A stretch of 64,000 nt of DNA from Chitinophaga pinensis (lineage in GTDB: Bacteria > Bacteroidota > Bacteroidia > NS11-12g > UBA955). The translations under genes and the position numbers were made by a program. The notes below the pieces were generated by a model. The model saw nothing but the letters and a program-made list of their open reading frames with translations, did not search any database and had not been told where the DNA came from. The stretch spans positions 352,923-416,922 of the forward strand of contig CAMBXL010000001.1 of assembly GCA_945871905.1 (NCBI GenBank), written 5' to 3'. This document shows, piece by piece, positions 35,148 through 43,763 of the stretch (the stretch's first letter is position 1; the number at the start of each line of letters is the position of its first letter).

Positions 35148-38100
35148 ATGTTTAAATATATCGGTTTTGCTTCTGTTTTGTCAATATTGCTTTATAACAG
35201 CGTTTTAGGTCAAAACCTTGCTTTGATACCCCCAAAATCGATTATTTGGGATTTTTCTGTAGAACATCACAATCCAATTGTCAAGAATTTCACCTTGTCG
35301 GAGTCGCTTTTTGGTTCCGTTTTTTTGCCTTCTATTACCGAAAATTTCCCCTCTGAATATTATACCCAAATTGAAATTCAAAACCCGGTTTTTGAAAAAT
35401 TAATTGGTTTCGAGTCCTTTAAAAGTAAAATAAAACCTCTTCTTTCTGTTGATGTAAAAATTAAACAATACCACACTTATGAAGGGTCACAATTGTTTGC
35501 AGCCTATACACTAAGCCCTTTTGTGTTGAAAAATGGCGAGGTGCATTGCTTAAAATCTTATGAATTAGTCGTTAACAATACTAGAAAAGTTGAAAAAAAT
35601 TCTACTGTTTCAGCTTCAAAAAGAAGAACAACCAGCACTGTATTGGCAACAGGAAAGTGGCTCAAATTTAGTGTTGTTCGAGATGGTATCTACAAACTTA
35701 CAAAAAGTGATTTGAAAGCTGCTGGATTAGACATTGAATCAATCAATCCAAGAACAATAAAAATATACGGTCACCATGGAGGAATGTTGCCCGAAGACAA
35801 TGCCGCAACAAGGTTCGAAGATTTGCCCGAAAATGCTATTCAAATTATAGGTGAAGGAGATGGCGTATTTAATGATGATGATTATATTATTTTATATGTT
35901 CAAGGTCCTCATAAATGGAAGTATAATTTTCAAAAACAAAGGTATGAGCACCAAATGAATTATTATTCTGATAAAACATTTTTCTTTTTAACTCATGGCG
36001 GAGGCTCAGGAAAACGAATGAATACAAGGTCGAATGGAAGTTCTCTTGTTCCAGAAAAAGTGTTTAATTGGTTTGATTATCATCTGTTTCATGACGATGA
36101 GAAAGAAAACTTTTGTAATGAAGGTAGAATTTGGTTGGGAGAAAGGTTCGATCAACAGACTTCATATACTTTCAATCAAAGGTTGGCCAATATTACAACG
36201 GATAAAGAGGTAAGTGTTTATTTTGAAGCAGCGGCTGTATCTCCAACTTTGAGTCAAATGAGCCTTCAGTTAAATGGTAATTTAGTTACGACCATGTTTT
36301 TTCAAGACCTTGTTTCTAAGTATGAATGTTTTACTGACGGTGGAATAAGAAGCGGTTCTATCGCTACATCATCACCCGATGTTCAGTTGCGTTTTACTTA
36401 CAATAAACCAAACAGCAGTTCGAGGGCTTGGTTAAATTATTATGAATTACATGGGTCACGATTGCTTAATAAGGAAGAAAATTTTATGCCTTTTAGCAAT
36501 CTAATAGCACTTCAGCATGGAACGGTAGAATACAGAATGCAAAATCTCACTTCAAATTCAGTGGTTTTTGATGTAACTAATCCTGTTGAACCACAGATAC
36601 AATCTTTGTTTACAGACAATGGGCAATCGGTATTTAGAGACAATAATTCTTTTGTGCTAAAAGAATATGTGTTATTTAATGGAGATTTCTTAAAACCTGA
36701 ATTTGTTGAAGAGGTGCCTAATCAGAATTTACATGGAACAGGTATCGTTCAGTATATTATTATTGCCCCTGACGCTTTTAAGGATGCGGCGATTAAACTA
36801 GCGGATTATCACCGATTGAAGTCAAATTTGCAAGTTTTGGTGGTTAGTCCCCAATTAATCTACAATGAATTTTCGAGTGGCTCTCAAGATATAAGCGCCA
36901 TTCGCGATTTTCTAAAACTGATTTTTGAAGGGAACAATAATCCCGTTAATCAACTAAAATATGTGTTGTTATTAGGCGATGCAAGTTTTGATTACAAAGA
37001 CAGAATTTCAGGCAATACTAATTTTGTGCCTACTTATGAGTCGGAACCTAAGTGGAATATTCCCCTTTCGTTTAACAATGGATATTATTGTTCTGATGAC
37101 TTTTTCGGATATTTGGATTCTACCGATGGATTATGGATAAATGAACAAAAGCTTGAAGTGATTGTGTCTCGAATGCCCGTCTCTAGCCCGACAGAGGCAA
37201 TGGACATGGTTGACAAAGTAATCCATTATAAAAGCGATGCGACTCTAGGTAATTGGAGAACCAATGCCACTCTATGTTCAGATGATGCTGATGCCGGTTG
37301 GGAGGTGATGTTCGTCAATGATTTTGAAAATATCAGCGATTTTTTAGACACTACTGTAAAAAACTTAAATGTCAATAAAATTTATTTTGATTCATACAAA
37401 CAACAAAACTTAAGTGGGTCGCAAAGGTATCCTGAAGTTCAAGACGCTATCATTAAAGACTTTGAAAATGGGACTTTAATTTTCAATTATGTGGGTCACG
37501 GTGGTGAACAATATTTGGCTTCAGAAAAAGTGATTGACATTCCTTTGATTAATGGTTTGAAAAACATTAATACTTTGCCTGTTATTTTTACCGCAACTTG
37601 TGAGTTTAGCCGTTTTGATGATGCCCGTAGAAAAAGTGCTGGTGAATATATGTACACCAATCCCCAAGGAGGTGCAATAGCTATGTACACAACCACTCGA
37701 TTAGTTTATGCAGGAGACAATGCCTCTTTAACAAATTTTTTCTGGACCAATTGTGCTTATGTTAAAATAGGAGGGAAGTGGCCAACTTTAGGAGAGATTC
37801 ATAAAAAACTCAAAAACAGACCGAACCCTTCTTCTAACGATCGAATGTTCACGCTGTTTGGTGATCCTGCCATTACAATGAATTATCCTGAATCAATCAT
37901 TGTTATTGACAGTGTTAATGGACAATCGGTGGTAAATTCGAACGATACTATGAAAGCCTTGAGTAAAATGAATTTTGCAGGTCATGTTGAAGATGTCTTT
38001 GGTGCGCCGCTCAATAATTTTCAAGGGAAAATAAACTCAGTGTTTTTTGACAAGAAATCTCGTTTTTTAACTTTAGCGAACGACAATATTCCTTCAACAG

Positions 38101-38981
38101 TATTGCCTTTTAATTTGTATTCTAATGTTTTGTTTAAAGGGGTTAATTCTATTAATAATGGAAAATTTAATATTCGCTTTATTGTGCCTAAGGATATTAA
38201 TTATAACTATGGGTTTGGTAAAATTAGTTTGTATGGTGCCGATAATCAAACAGATGCGTGGGGGCATTATAATAAAATACTTATAGGAGGAACCAATCCA
38301 AATGCATTGGCAGATGAAAAAGGGCCTGAATTGGAAATAGCGGTTGATGATTATTCTTTTGTAAGTGGCGGTGTAACTGGTCAAACCCCTGTTTTGTTAG
38401 CTCGACTTTTTGATGACAACGGTATTAATACTTCCGGTAATGGAATTGGCAGAGATATTTTGGCCATTATTGACAAAGGGACTGCACAAGAAAAACGCTA
38501 TATATTAAACTCCTTTTACAAGTCTGAGCTCAATAGTTATACAAATGGTTCCATTGAGTTTAAACTCAATGGAATAAGTCCCGGCAGGCATACCTATACA
38601 CTAAAAGCATGGGATGTTTACAATAATTCAAATGAGCAAACACTTGAATTTGTGGTAAAAAACAAGGATGAGTTTGTGATTGAAAATCTATTAAATTATC
38701 CCAACCCATTTAACAATCGTACTGTTTTTCACTTCGACCACAATCAAAGTGGAGAAACCTTAGACATTGATATTACCATTATGACGATTACGGGTAAAGT
38801 TGTAAAAACAATCAGTGAAACAGTCGTATCAGCAAATGCCCATATTACAGACATAGAGTGGAATGGGAGAGATGATTATGAAGATAAATTATCAAAAGGG
38901 GTTTATATTTATAAAGTAAATGTGAGAAGCTCAAACGGAAAAAAAGTTGAAAAAATTGAAAAGTTGGTCATTTTAAACTAA
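35148..38981 (+). CDS. porU: T9SS C-terminal signal peptidase/sortase PorU
   Basis: A C25 (gingipain-like) cysteine protease that cuts off the C-terminal sorting domain of T9SS cargo at the cell surface and attaches A-LPS or a similar anchor. The 1277-residue protein has a signal peptide (ends VLGQ, residue 22), an N-terminal beta region, a central C25 domain with the catalytic pair His784 (YVGHGG) and Cys818 (TATCEFSRFDD), and a C-terminal domain with the type A pattern (NYPNPFN, ITGKVVKT, LSKGVYIYKV, KLVILN). The His-Cys spacing of 34 is close to that of gingipains. PorU keeps its own C-terminal domain and works with PorV, the next gene 72 nt downstream. Confidence 0.94.
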   Translation: MFKYIGFASVLSILLYNSVLGQNLALIPPKSIIWDFSVEHHNPIVKNFTLSESLFGSVFLPSITENFPSEYYTQIEIQNPVFEKLIGFESFKSKIKPLLSVDVKIKQYHTYEGSQLFAAYTLSPFVLKNGEVHCLKSYELVVNNTRKVEKNSTVSASKRRTTSTVLATGKWLKFSVVRDGIYKLTKSDLKAAGLDIESINPRTIKIYGHHGGMLPEDNAATRFEDLPENAIQIIGEGDGVFNDDDYIILYVQGPHKWKYNFQKQRYEHQMNYYSDKTFFFLTHGGGSGKRMNTRSNGSSLVPEKVFNWFDYHLFHDDEKENFCNEGRIWLGERFDQQTSYTFNQRLANITTDKEVSVYFEAAAVSPTLSQMSLQLNGNLVTTMFFQDLVSKYECFTDGGIRSGSIATSSPDVQLRFTYNKPNSSSRAWLNYYELHGSRLLNKEENFMPFSNLIALQHGTVEYRMQNLTSNSVVFDVTNPVEPQIQSLFTDNGQSVFRDNNSFVLKEYVLFNGDFLKPEFVEEVPNQNLHGTGIVQYIIIAPDAFKDAAIKLADYHRLKSNLQVLVVSPQLIYNEFSSGSQDISAIRDFLKLIFEGNNNPVNQLKYVLLLGDASFDYKDRISGNTNFVPTYESEPKWNIPLSFNNGYYCSDDFFGYLDSTDGLWINEQKLEVIVSRMPVSSPTEAMDMVDKVIHYKSDATLGNWRTNATLCSDDADAGWEVMFVNDFENISDFLDTTVKNLNVNKIYFDSYKQQNLSGSQRYPEVQDAIIKDFENGTLIFNYVGHGGEQYLASEKVIDIPLINGLKNINTLPVIFTATCEFSRFDDARRKSAGEYMYTNPQGGAIAMYTTTRLVYAGDNASLTNFFWTNCAYVKIGGKWPTLGEIHKKLKNRPNPSSNDRMFTLFGDPAITMNYPESIIVIDSVNGQSVVNSNDTMKALSKMNFAGHVEDVFGAPLNNFQGKINSVFFDKKSRFLTLANDNIPSTVLPFNLYSNVLFKGVNSINNGKFNIRFIVPKDINYNYGFGKISLYGADNQTDAWGHYNKILIGGTNPNALADEKGPELEIAVDDYSFVSGGVTGQTPVLLARLFDDNGINTSGNGIGRDILAIIDKGTAQEKRYILNSFYKSELNSYTNGSIEFKLNGISPGRHTYTLKAWDVYNNSNEQTLEFVVKNKDEFVIENLLNYPNPFNNRTVFHFDHNQSGETLDIDITIMTITGKVVKTISETVVSANAHITDIEWNGRDDYEDKLSKGVYIYKVNVRSSNGKKVEKIEKLVILN

Positions 38982-39000
38982 AGAAATTCGAAAATCTACT

Positions 39001-39008
39001 TATATTTG
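39001..39008 (+). promoter_or_regulatory. Candidate -7 box of porV
   Basis: TATATTTG matches TAnnTTTG in the 72-nt gap between porU and porV, 45 nt upstream of the porV ATG. It suggests that porV can be transcribed apart from porU. No clear -33 TTTG accompanies it. Confidence 0.45.
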
Positions 39009-39053
39009 CCGTTTATTGATAATAATTTTACTTAATCAAAGTACATATTTTAC

Positions 39054-40304
39054 ATGTTAAATTTTAATTTTTTAAATACAAAAACAATCATTTGTGTAGG
39101 GGTTTTAATGGCCTCATATTCCAATTCTAGCGCTCAAGGTATTAGCAGAAGTCAATTAGCGGGACAACAAAACGTAATTACCACTGCGGTTCCTTTTCTG
39201 ACTATAACACCCGACAGCAGACGAGCAGCGCTTGGTGATGCAGGTGTGGCCAGTTCTCCTGATGCTAACTCTATTTTTTGGAACACTGCCGCTCTAGCAT
39301 TTGTAGAAGATGAACAAAAATCTGGTCTTTCTATTTCTTATGCCCCTTGGTTAAGAAGTTTAGTGCCTGGGATCTCTTACAATCAAATTGCAGCTTATGG
39401 AAAGGTTTCCAAACGTTCTGTTTTGGCTGGTTCATTCAGATTCTTTAGTTTTGGAGATATTAATTTTACGGATGATGTTGGAAATCCACTAGGAGTTTTT
39501 AATCCAAGTGAATTCGCTATAGATGTTGCTTATGCTTCTCAGTTGAGTAAAAATTGGGCGATAGGAACTAATTTGAGATTTATCAATTCAAACCTTGCAG
39601 GAACTAGACCATTAAACGGTATTACGCCTAAAGTTGGTAGAAGTGGTGCAGGTGATTTGTCTGCCATATACAAAAACAAGATTTTTAAGAAAATTAAAGG
39701 GGACGAGAAAAAAATAAATTATTCATTTGGTTTGTCTCTTCAAAATTTAGGAGCTAAAATCACTTATTCAGATAAAACTAACCGTGAATTTATTCCTGCA
39801 TTGATGAGAATTGGAACAGCTTGGTCTTACGACATAGATGAATATAACTCTATCACTGCAATGTTGGACTTTACGAAACTAATGGTGCCAACGCCAGGTA
39901 TCGTTGTTGTTAAAGGATATACAGGTGCTGATTCGTTGGATTTTGATAACAATGTATTGTTTGAAAGAACCAGAAATGATGACCCTGTTATTACAGCAGC
40001 AATCAACTCATTTGCAGATGCACCTGGTGGTTTCGCGGAGGAAATGAAAGAGTGGAACTATTCTTTTGGAATAGAATATACCTATGCTAAGCAGTTTATG
40101 GTTCGTGCAGGTTACTTCAATGAACCTGAAACCAAAGGTAATAGAAAATATGCAACAGCTGGTTTCGGTTTGAAATACAAACTATTTGGTTTGGATGCTG
40201 CCTACATTATTCCATTCCAACAGTCGCACCCATTGCAAAATCAATTGAGATTTACATTGAAGTTTGATTTTGGAGCGTTCAAAGATCCTGAAGCTAATAA
40301 CTAA
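39054..40304 (+). CDS. porV: T9SS outer-membrane shuttle protein PorV (LptO)
   Basis: A 416-residue FadL-like outer-membrane beta barrel that takes cargo from the T9SS translocon, binds its C-terminal domain and presents it to PorU. Recognisable by the signal peptide (ends SSAQ), the ITTAVPFLTITPDSRRAALGD opening that is conserved in PorV, the SSPDANSIFWN motif and the SISYAPWLRSLVPG segment. Length fits (~390-420). It follows porU, as in Flavobacterium johnsoniae. Its stop codon is 2 nt from the end of the convergent metallo-hydrolase gene. Confidence 0.95.
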   Translation: MLNFNFLNTKTIICVGVLMASYSNSSAQGISRSQLAGQQNVITTAVPFLTITPDSRRAALGDAGVASSPDANSIFWNTAALAFVEDEQKSGLSISYAPWLRSLVPGISYNQIAAYGKVSKRSVLAGSFRFFSFGDINFTDDVGNPLGVFNPSEFAIDVAYASQLSKNWAIGTNLRFINSNLAGTRPLNGITPKVGRSGAGDLSAIYKNKIFKKIKGDEKKINYSFGLSLQNLGAKITYSDKTNREFIPALMRIGTAWSYDIDEYNSITAMLDFTKLMVPTPGIVVVKGYTGADSLDFDNNVLFERTRNDDPVITAAINSFADAPGGFAEEMKEWNYSFGIEYTYAKQFMVRAGYFNEPETKGNRKYATAGFGLKYKLFGLDAAYIIPFQQSHPLQNQLRFTLKFDFGAFKDPEANN

Positions 40305-40306
40305 TC

Positions 40307-40948
40307 TTAATCGTTTAAGAACGGGTTAAATTGTCTTTCATGTCCAATATTAGTTATTGGACCATGACCACTCATTACACTTGTTTTGTCAGGTAAAGTC
40401 ATCAGTTGTGATTCAATTGACTGAATGAGAGTTTGGTGATTTCCTCCAGGTAAGTCTGTTCTACCTATGCTTTGATAAAACAAGGCATCTCCAACTATTA
40501 CAAAATGGTTTTCCTCTGAATACAAGCTAATACTGCCTGGAGAATGTCCTGGAGTGAAAAGTACTTTTAATGTTGAGTCGCCAAAGTTGATCGTTTGATT
40601 TTCTTTCAAGAATAGTTCAATTTGTGGTGACGGGTCGTAATTTAGTCCGTAGGATTTGGCAGTAAATAATCCTGAATTTAAAACCTCAATTTCCTTTTCG
40701 TGGCTTTGCAATTGTAAATTGTATTTGTTGACACAATAGTTGTTCCCGAAAATATGGTCGATATGACAATGTGTATTAATAAGCATTACAGGCTTTAGTT
40801 TATTACTTGTAATGTATGAGTCTAATTCCATTTGTTCGCTTGCAGAATACATGCCTGGGTCAATGATAATACATTCATTATTGTCATTAATAAGTAAATA
40901 GGTATTCTCTTGAAAAGGATTAAAGGTGAAGGATTTTATTTGAATCAT
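40307..40948 (-). CDS. MBL-fold metallo-hydrolase (glyoxalase II-like)
   Basis: A 213-residue cytoplasmic metallo-beta-lactamase-fold hydrolase. The metal motif T-H-C-H-I-D-H places His60, His62, Asp64 and His65; further ligands are the His in FTPGHSPGS, the Asp in VGDALF and the His in SGHGP. The family includes GloB-type thioesterases and persulfide dioxygenases. The short length and the missing HAGK C-terminal domain argue against true glyoxalase II, so the substrate is open. It is a single gene between porV, convergent, and the desaturase, divergent. Confidence 0.9.
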   Translation of the reverse strand: MIQIKSFTFNPFQENTYLLINDNNECIIIDPGMYSASEQMELDSYITSNKLKPVMLINTHCHIDHIFGNNYCVNKYNLQLQSHEKEIEVLNSGLFTAKSYGLNYDPSPQIELFLKENQTINFGDSTLKVLFTPGHSPGSISLYSEENHFVIVGDALFYQSIGRTDLPGGNHQTLIQSIESQLMTLPDKTSVMSGHGPITNIGHERQFNPFLND

Positions 40949-41054
40949 AATGCTAGTGCAATAATCGAAAAATTAAACAAATTAATAATGAACTAATTAA
41001 AAAATAAAACACAAGAAAGTGGTCGATTAACGAATTAAGTAAGTTTATTTTTTT

Positions 41055-41062
41055 TACCTTTG
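41055..41062 (+). promoter_or_regulatory. Candidate -7 box of the desaturase gene
   Basis: TACCTTTG is an exact TAnnTTTG match 19 nt upstream of the desaturase ATG at 41082, in the divergent gap with the metallo-hydrolase gene. Confidence 0.5.
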
Positions 41063-41081
41063 CAAAAAAATGATTTAATAA

Positions 41082-42179
41082 ATGCCACAAATTTCGTTTG
41101 CAACAGACAAAAGACAGTTTCATATTGAACTTAACGACCGTGTTAAACAATATTTTAAAGACAATAACTTGAGTCAAAGAGGGACATTTAAATTGTATTT
41201 CAAAACAGCTTTTATATATACCGTTGTTTTTACTTTATATTATTTATTGGTGTTTAATCAACCCATGTCAACGGCTTTAAACTTTTTGTTATTGGCCTTG
41301 TTTGGTACTTTTCTAGCTTTTGTTGGTTTTAATATTATGCACGATTCTTGTCATGGCGCTTTTTCAAACAACAGTAAAGTTAACGATTTTTTTGGATATA
41401 GTTTGAATTTTTTAGGAGCCGAAAGTCATTATTGGAGAACCAAACACAATGTGCTTCATCACACTTATACCAATGTAGATGGTGTTGATGACGATATTTT
41501 TAAACCACCGTTTTTAAGAATGTCGCCAAATCAGCCTTACAACACTTTGCACAAAAATCAACACAAATACATGTTGTTGCTTTATGGTGTTTCTACTTTG
41601 TTTTGGGTGTTTTTTATGGATTTTAGTAAGTATTTTACCAATAAAGTTCACACGTCTGCATTGCCGCCTAAAACCATGAAAAATCACATTACCTTTTGGT
41701 TAACCAAGCTTTTTTATATTGGTTTTTACATTGTAGTGCCAATTATGATGCTAGGATTTAGTAAGTTTATTGTTGGCTATTTGTTTTACAACTTTGTTAT
41801 GGGTATTGTTTTATCAGTGGTATTCCAATTGGCCCACGTAGTTGAAGGAGCTGAATATGCAGATGCTCAGGAAACAGGGGTATTAAAAATCGAAGAAGAT
41901 TGGGCTGTTTACCAACTAAAAACCACGTTTGACTTTTGTACTGATAATAAGTTTTTAACTTGGGCATTGGGAGGACTTAATTTTCAGGTTGAGCACCATT
42001 TGTTTCCTAAAGTAAGTCATGTGCATTATCCTGCCATAAGAAAAATTGTAAAAGAAGTGGCAGCCAAGTACGACGTAAAACACAATGAGTTTTATACACT
42101 CAGAGAGGCTGTTAAGTCACACTTTAATATGATGGAGCAATTGGGTCAACTTTCTACGGTGAAAGCCAAAGCAGCATAA
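41082..42179 (+). CDS. Membrane fatty acid (acyl-CoA/lipid) desaturase
   Basis: A di-iron membrane desaturase that inserts a double bond into acyl chains and tunes membrane fluidity. The three His boxes are HDSCH (87-91), HNVLHH (122-127) and VEHH (His305, His306), on a four-helix membrane core (~45-95 and ~170-250). Length (365 residues) fits the DesA/linoleoyl-CoA desaturase-like group. No cytochrome b5 domain is fused. Electron donors are not encoded nearby. The regioselectivity cannot be predicted. The gene is monocistronic, and a decayed toxin-antitoxin pair follows on the other strand. Confidence 0.93.
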   Translation: MPQISFATDKRQFHIELNDRVKQYFKDNNLSQRGTFKLYFKTAFIYTVVFTLYYLLVFNQPMSTALNFLLLALFGTFLAFVGFNIMHDSCHGAFSNNSKVNDFFGYSLNFLGAESHYWRTKHNVLHHTYTNVDGVDDDIFKPPFLRMSPNQPYNTLHKNQHKYMLLLYGVSTLFWVFFMDFSKYFTNKVHTSALPPKTMKNHITFWLTKLFYIGFYIVVPIMMLGFSKFIVGYLFYNFVMGIVLSVVFQLAHVVEGAEYADAQETGVLKIEEDWAVYQLKTTFDFCTDNKFLTWALGGLNFQVEHHLFPKVSHVHYPAIRKIVKEVAAKYDVKHNEFYTLREAVKSHFNMMEQLGQLSTVKAKAA

Positions 42180-42254
42180 TTAACTGCAAATCTCACTCCA
42201 TAGTTGATGTCATAATTGTTTTTTTTGTTAACTACAGAATTTTTGGAGGTAAGA

Positions 42255-42581
42255 TTAAGAAATTTTCTTTAGTAATTCATTCAATTCTTTGTCCGTAATA
42301 TTTTCTTTATCTGATTTATCGTAAATTGAAAGAAGGTAAACGGTTGAATCATTTATAACAATATTAGTAATTAGTCTAGCACCTTCACTTTTACCTTTGC
42401 CTTTGGAGGCAATTGAAATTCTAATTTTAAAGCAATTTTTACCTATTGATTTCCCTTATTCAGGATTTTCTTTTAACTCATTTACTAGAATTAAAAGTTA
42501 GTTTTTTAAAGACTGATACCTCTTTACAAGTCTTTTGGCTTGTTTTTCAAAAACAACAATTGTTTTTACTTCAAAGCTCAT
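42255..42581 (-). pseudogene. RelE/ParE-family toxin, broken by two in-frame TAA codons
   Basis: Read on the minus strand from ATG 42581, one continuous frame of 109 codons runs to TAA 42255, interrupted by TAA at codon 28 (42498-42500) and codon 42 (42456-42458). The translation is plainly a RelE-like toxin: MSFEVKTIVVFEKQAKRLVK at the start, then FKIRISIASKGKGKSEGARL and VYLLSIYDKSDKENITDKEL, motifs I know from Bacteroidota RelE/HigB-like toxins. No frameshift is present and the conserved C-terminal half is otherwise intact, so the loss looks recent. Both stops could derive from CAA (Gln) by one C to T change; related toxins often have Gln at the second place. The start overlaps the antitoxin gene by 11 nt, the usual layout of such pairs. 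An active toxin should not be made unless the stops are read through. Confidence 0.88.
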
Positions 42582-42780
42582 TTAAAAAATCTTCAGCATT
42601 ACGAGCTTTCTTTTTACCTGATTTAATCAAATTGATTTCAGTAACTGCTTCATTTAAATCTTTCCTTAGTTTATCTTTAGCAGCATTCATAGGTTTGATT
42701 TTTTTTACGAAAGAAAGGCTTTTTAAAACTTTAATTCCAAAAACTGCTTCATTATCCGGCACTTCTAATAAAATTTTCAT
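42571..42780 (-). CDS. Antitoxin of a RelE-type toxin-antitoxin pair (intact)
   Basis: A 69-residue protein starting at ATG 42780 (a longer frame would begin with TTG at 42801). It opens MKILLEVPDNEAVFGIKVL, continues FVKKIKP and ends KKKARNAEDFLNEL, matching the plan of small Bacteroidota antitoxins that precede RelE-like toxins: a short DNA-binding or folding N-terminus and a charged helical tail that wraps the toxin. An AGAGGAAA stretch lies upstream and may be a ribosome binding site. The downstream toxin is inactivated by two nonsense codons, so this antitoxin is probably an orphan. It could still protect against related toxins elsewhere or act as a repressor (inference). Confidence 0.78.
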   Translation of the reverse strand: MKILLEVPDNEAVFGIKVLKSLSFVKKIKPMNAAKDKLRKDLNEAVTEINLIKSGKKKARNAEDFLNEL

Positions 42781-42874
42781 TTTTAATTTCCTCTTATGCA
42801 AAGATACTTAAATTATAAAAATAAAACCAATTAAACTTTTAGTCGCTGACTAATGATCTATGATAGAACAGGTT

Positions 42875-43630
42875 TTAACTACTCATCACGCTGCCGCAGT
42901 TGATGTCTATCACCTGACCGGTCATCGCATTTTGGTTTAATAAATAATGCACTAATTCTGCTATCTCTTCGGGTTCTGCCATTCTTCCTAATGGGACACT
43001 TTGCATGGCTATTTTATGGAATTCTTCCAATGAAATGTTTAACCCATTGGCAATGCCCATCATGCCTTCTTTCGCCATATTGGTGTTTACCCAACCTGGA
43101 CTAATCGCATTGACTAGTATTTTCTTTTCTGCCAATTCCATTGCCCAACTTCTCATTAAACCAAGCAAGCCTGCTTTTGAAGCGCAATAGGCTGTGTAGT
43201 GTTTTACACCAAGTTTGGCAAGTACACTCGATGTCAGTAACACATGTTTTGAAGGCGCATTACTTTCAATTAATTGAGGTAAAAAAGCATTAACAAAATG
43301 GTAGGTCCCCGATAAATTGGTGTCTATAATTTCATCCCAACGGTCTTCTTCTCCATAGTGATTTTCGCCACCCACACCTGCATTGGCAATAATACCATCT
43401 AAATGAGTGCCGCTTAATATTGCAGACACTTCTTCGCAATTACTTTTTAATCTAATATCAGTGGAAATAACTAAATGATTGCCACTAGGAAGTAAAGAAA
43501 GGGTTTCTTCGAGTTTGTTTTCGTTTCTGCCGGCAAGAATTATTCCTGCACCGTGGCTCGCTAGTTTAATTGCAATGGCTCTGCCAATGCCGCTGCCTGC
43601 TCCACTTATAATAAATCTTTTATTTTTCAT
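42875..43630 (-). CDS. Short-chain dehydrogenase/reductase (SDR)
   Basis: A 251-residue NAD(P)-dependent oxidoreductase of the classical SDR family. The cofactor motif SGAGSGIG lies at residues 9-16, NAG in the IIANAGVGG segment, the catalytic Ser in LLTSSVLAKLG, and Y-x3-K in YTAYCASKAG. The PGWVNTNM loop and a C-terminal GQVIDINCGSVMS close the fold. The substrate is unknown; 3-oxoacyl reductases and sugar or steroid dehydrogenases share this plan. It is a single gene, divergent from the acetyltransferase-like gene. Confidence 0.92.
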   Translation of the reverse strand: MKNKRFIISGAGSGIGRAIAIKLASHGAGIILAGRNENKLEETLSLLPSGNHLVISTDIRLKSNCEEVSAILSGTHLDGIIANAGVGGENHYGEEDRWDEIIDTNLSGTYHFVNAFLPQLIESNAPSKHVLLTSSVLAKLGVKHYTAYCASKAGLLGLMRSWAMELAEKKILVNAISPGWVNTNMAKEGMMGIANGLNISLEEFHKIAMQSVPLGRMAEPEEIAELVHYLLNQNAMTGQVIDINCGSVMSS

Positions 43631-43750
43631 AATTAAAGAACGTGCAATATATAACGATATTTAAAATATTTAGGTTAAATTTAGATAAAAATAGATTTAT
43701 TGGGATAAATTATTCTAAAAAGTAATCATAAAAATTCGATAGTAATTAAA

Positions 43751-43758
43751 TATTTTTG
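43751..43758 (+). promoter_or_regulatory. Candidate -7 box immediately before a GTG start
   Basis: TATTTTTG matches TAnnTTTG and ends only 5 nt before the GTG start at 43764. Transcription should begin at or next to the start codon, so the mRNA would be leaderless or nearly so. No -33 element is evident. Confidence 0.45.
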
Positions 43759-43763
43759 CACTC

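Noticed and set aside
42446..42811. 121-codon plus-strand ORF over the toxin-antitoxin locus
   Set aside because: It is antisense to the antitoxin and to the toxin pseudogene, whose minus-strand translations have recognisable family motifs; the plus-strand product has none.
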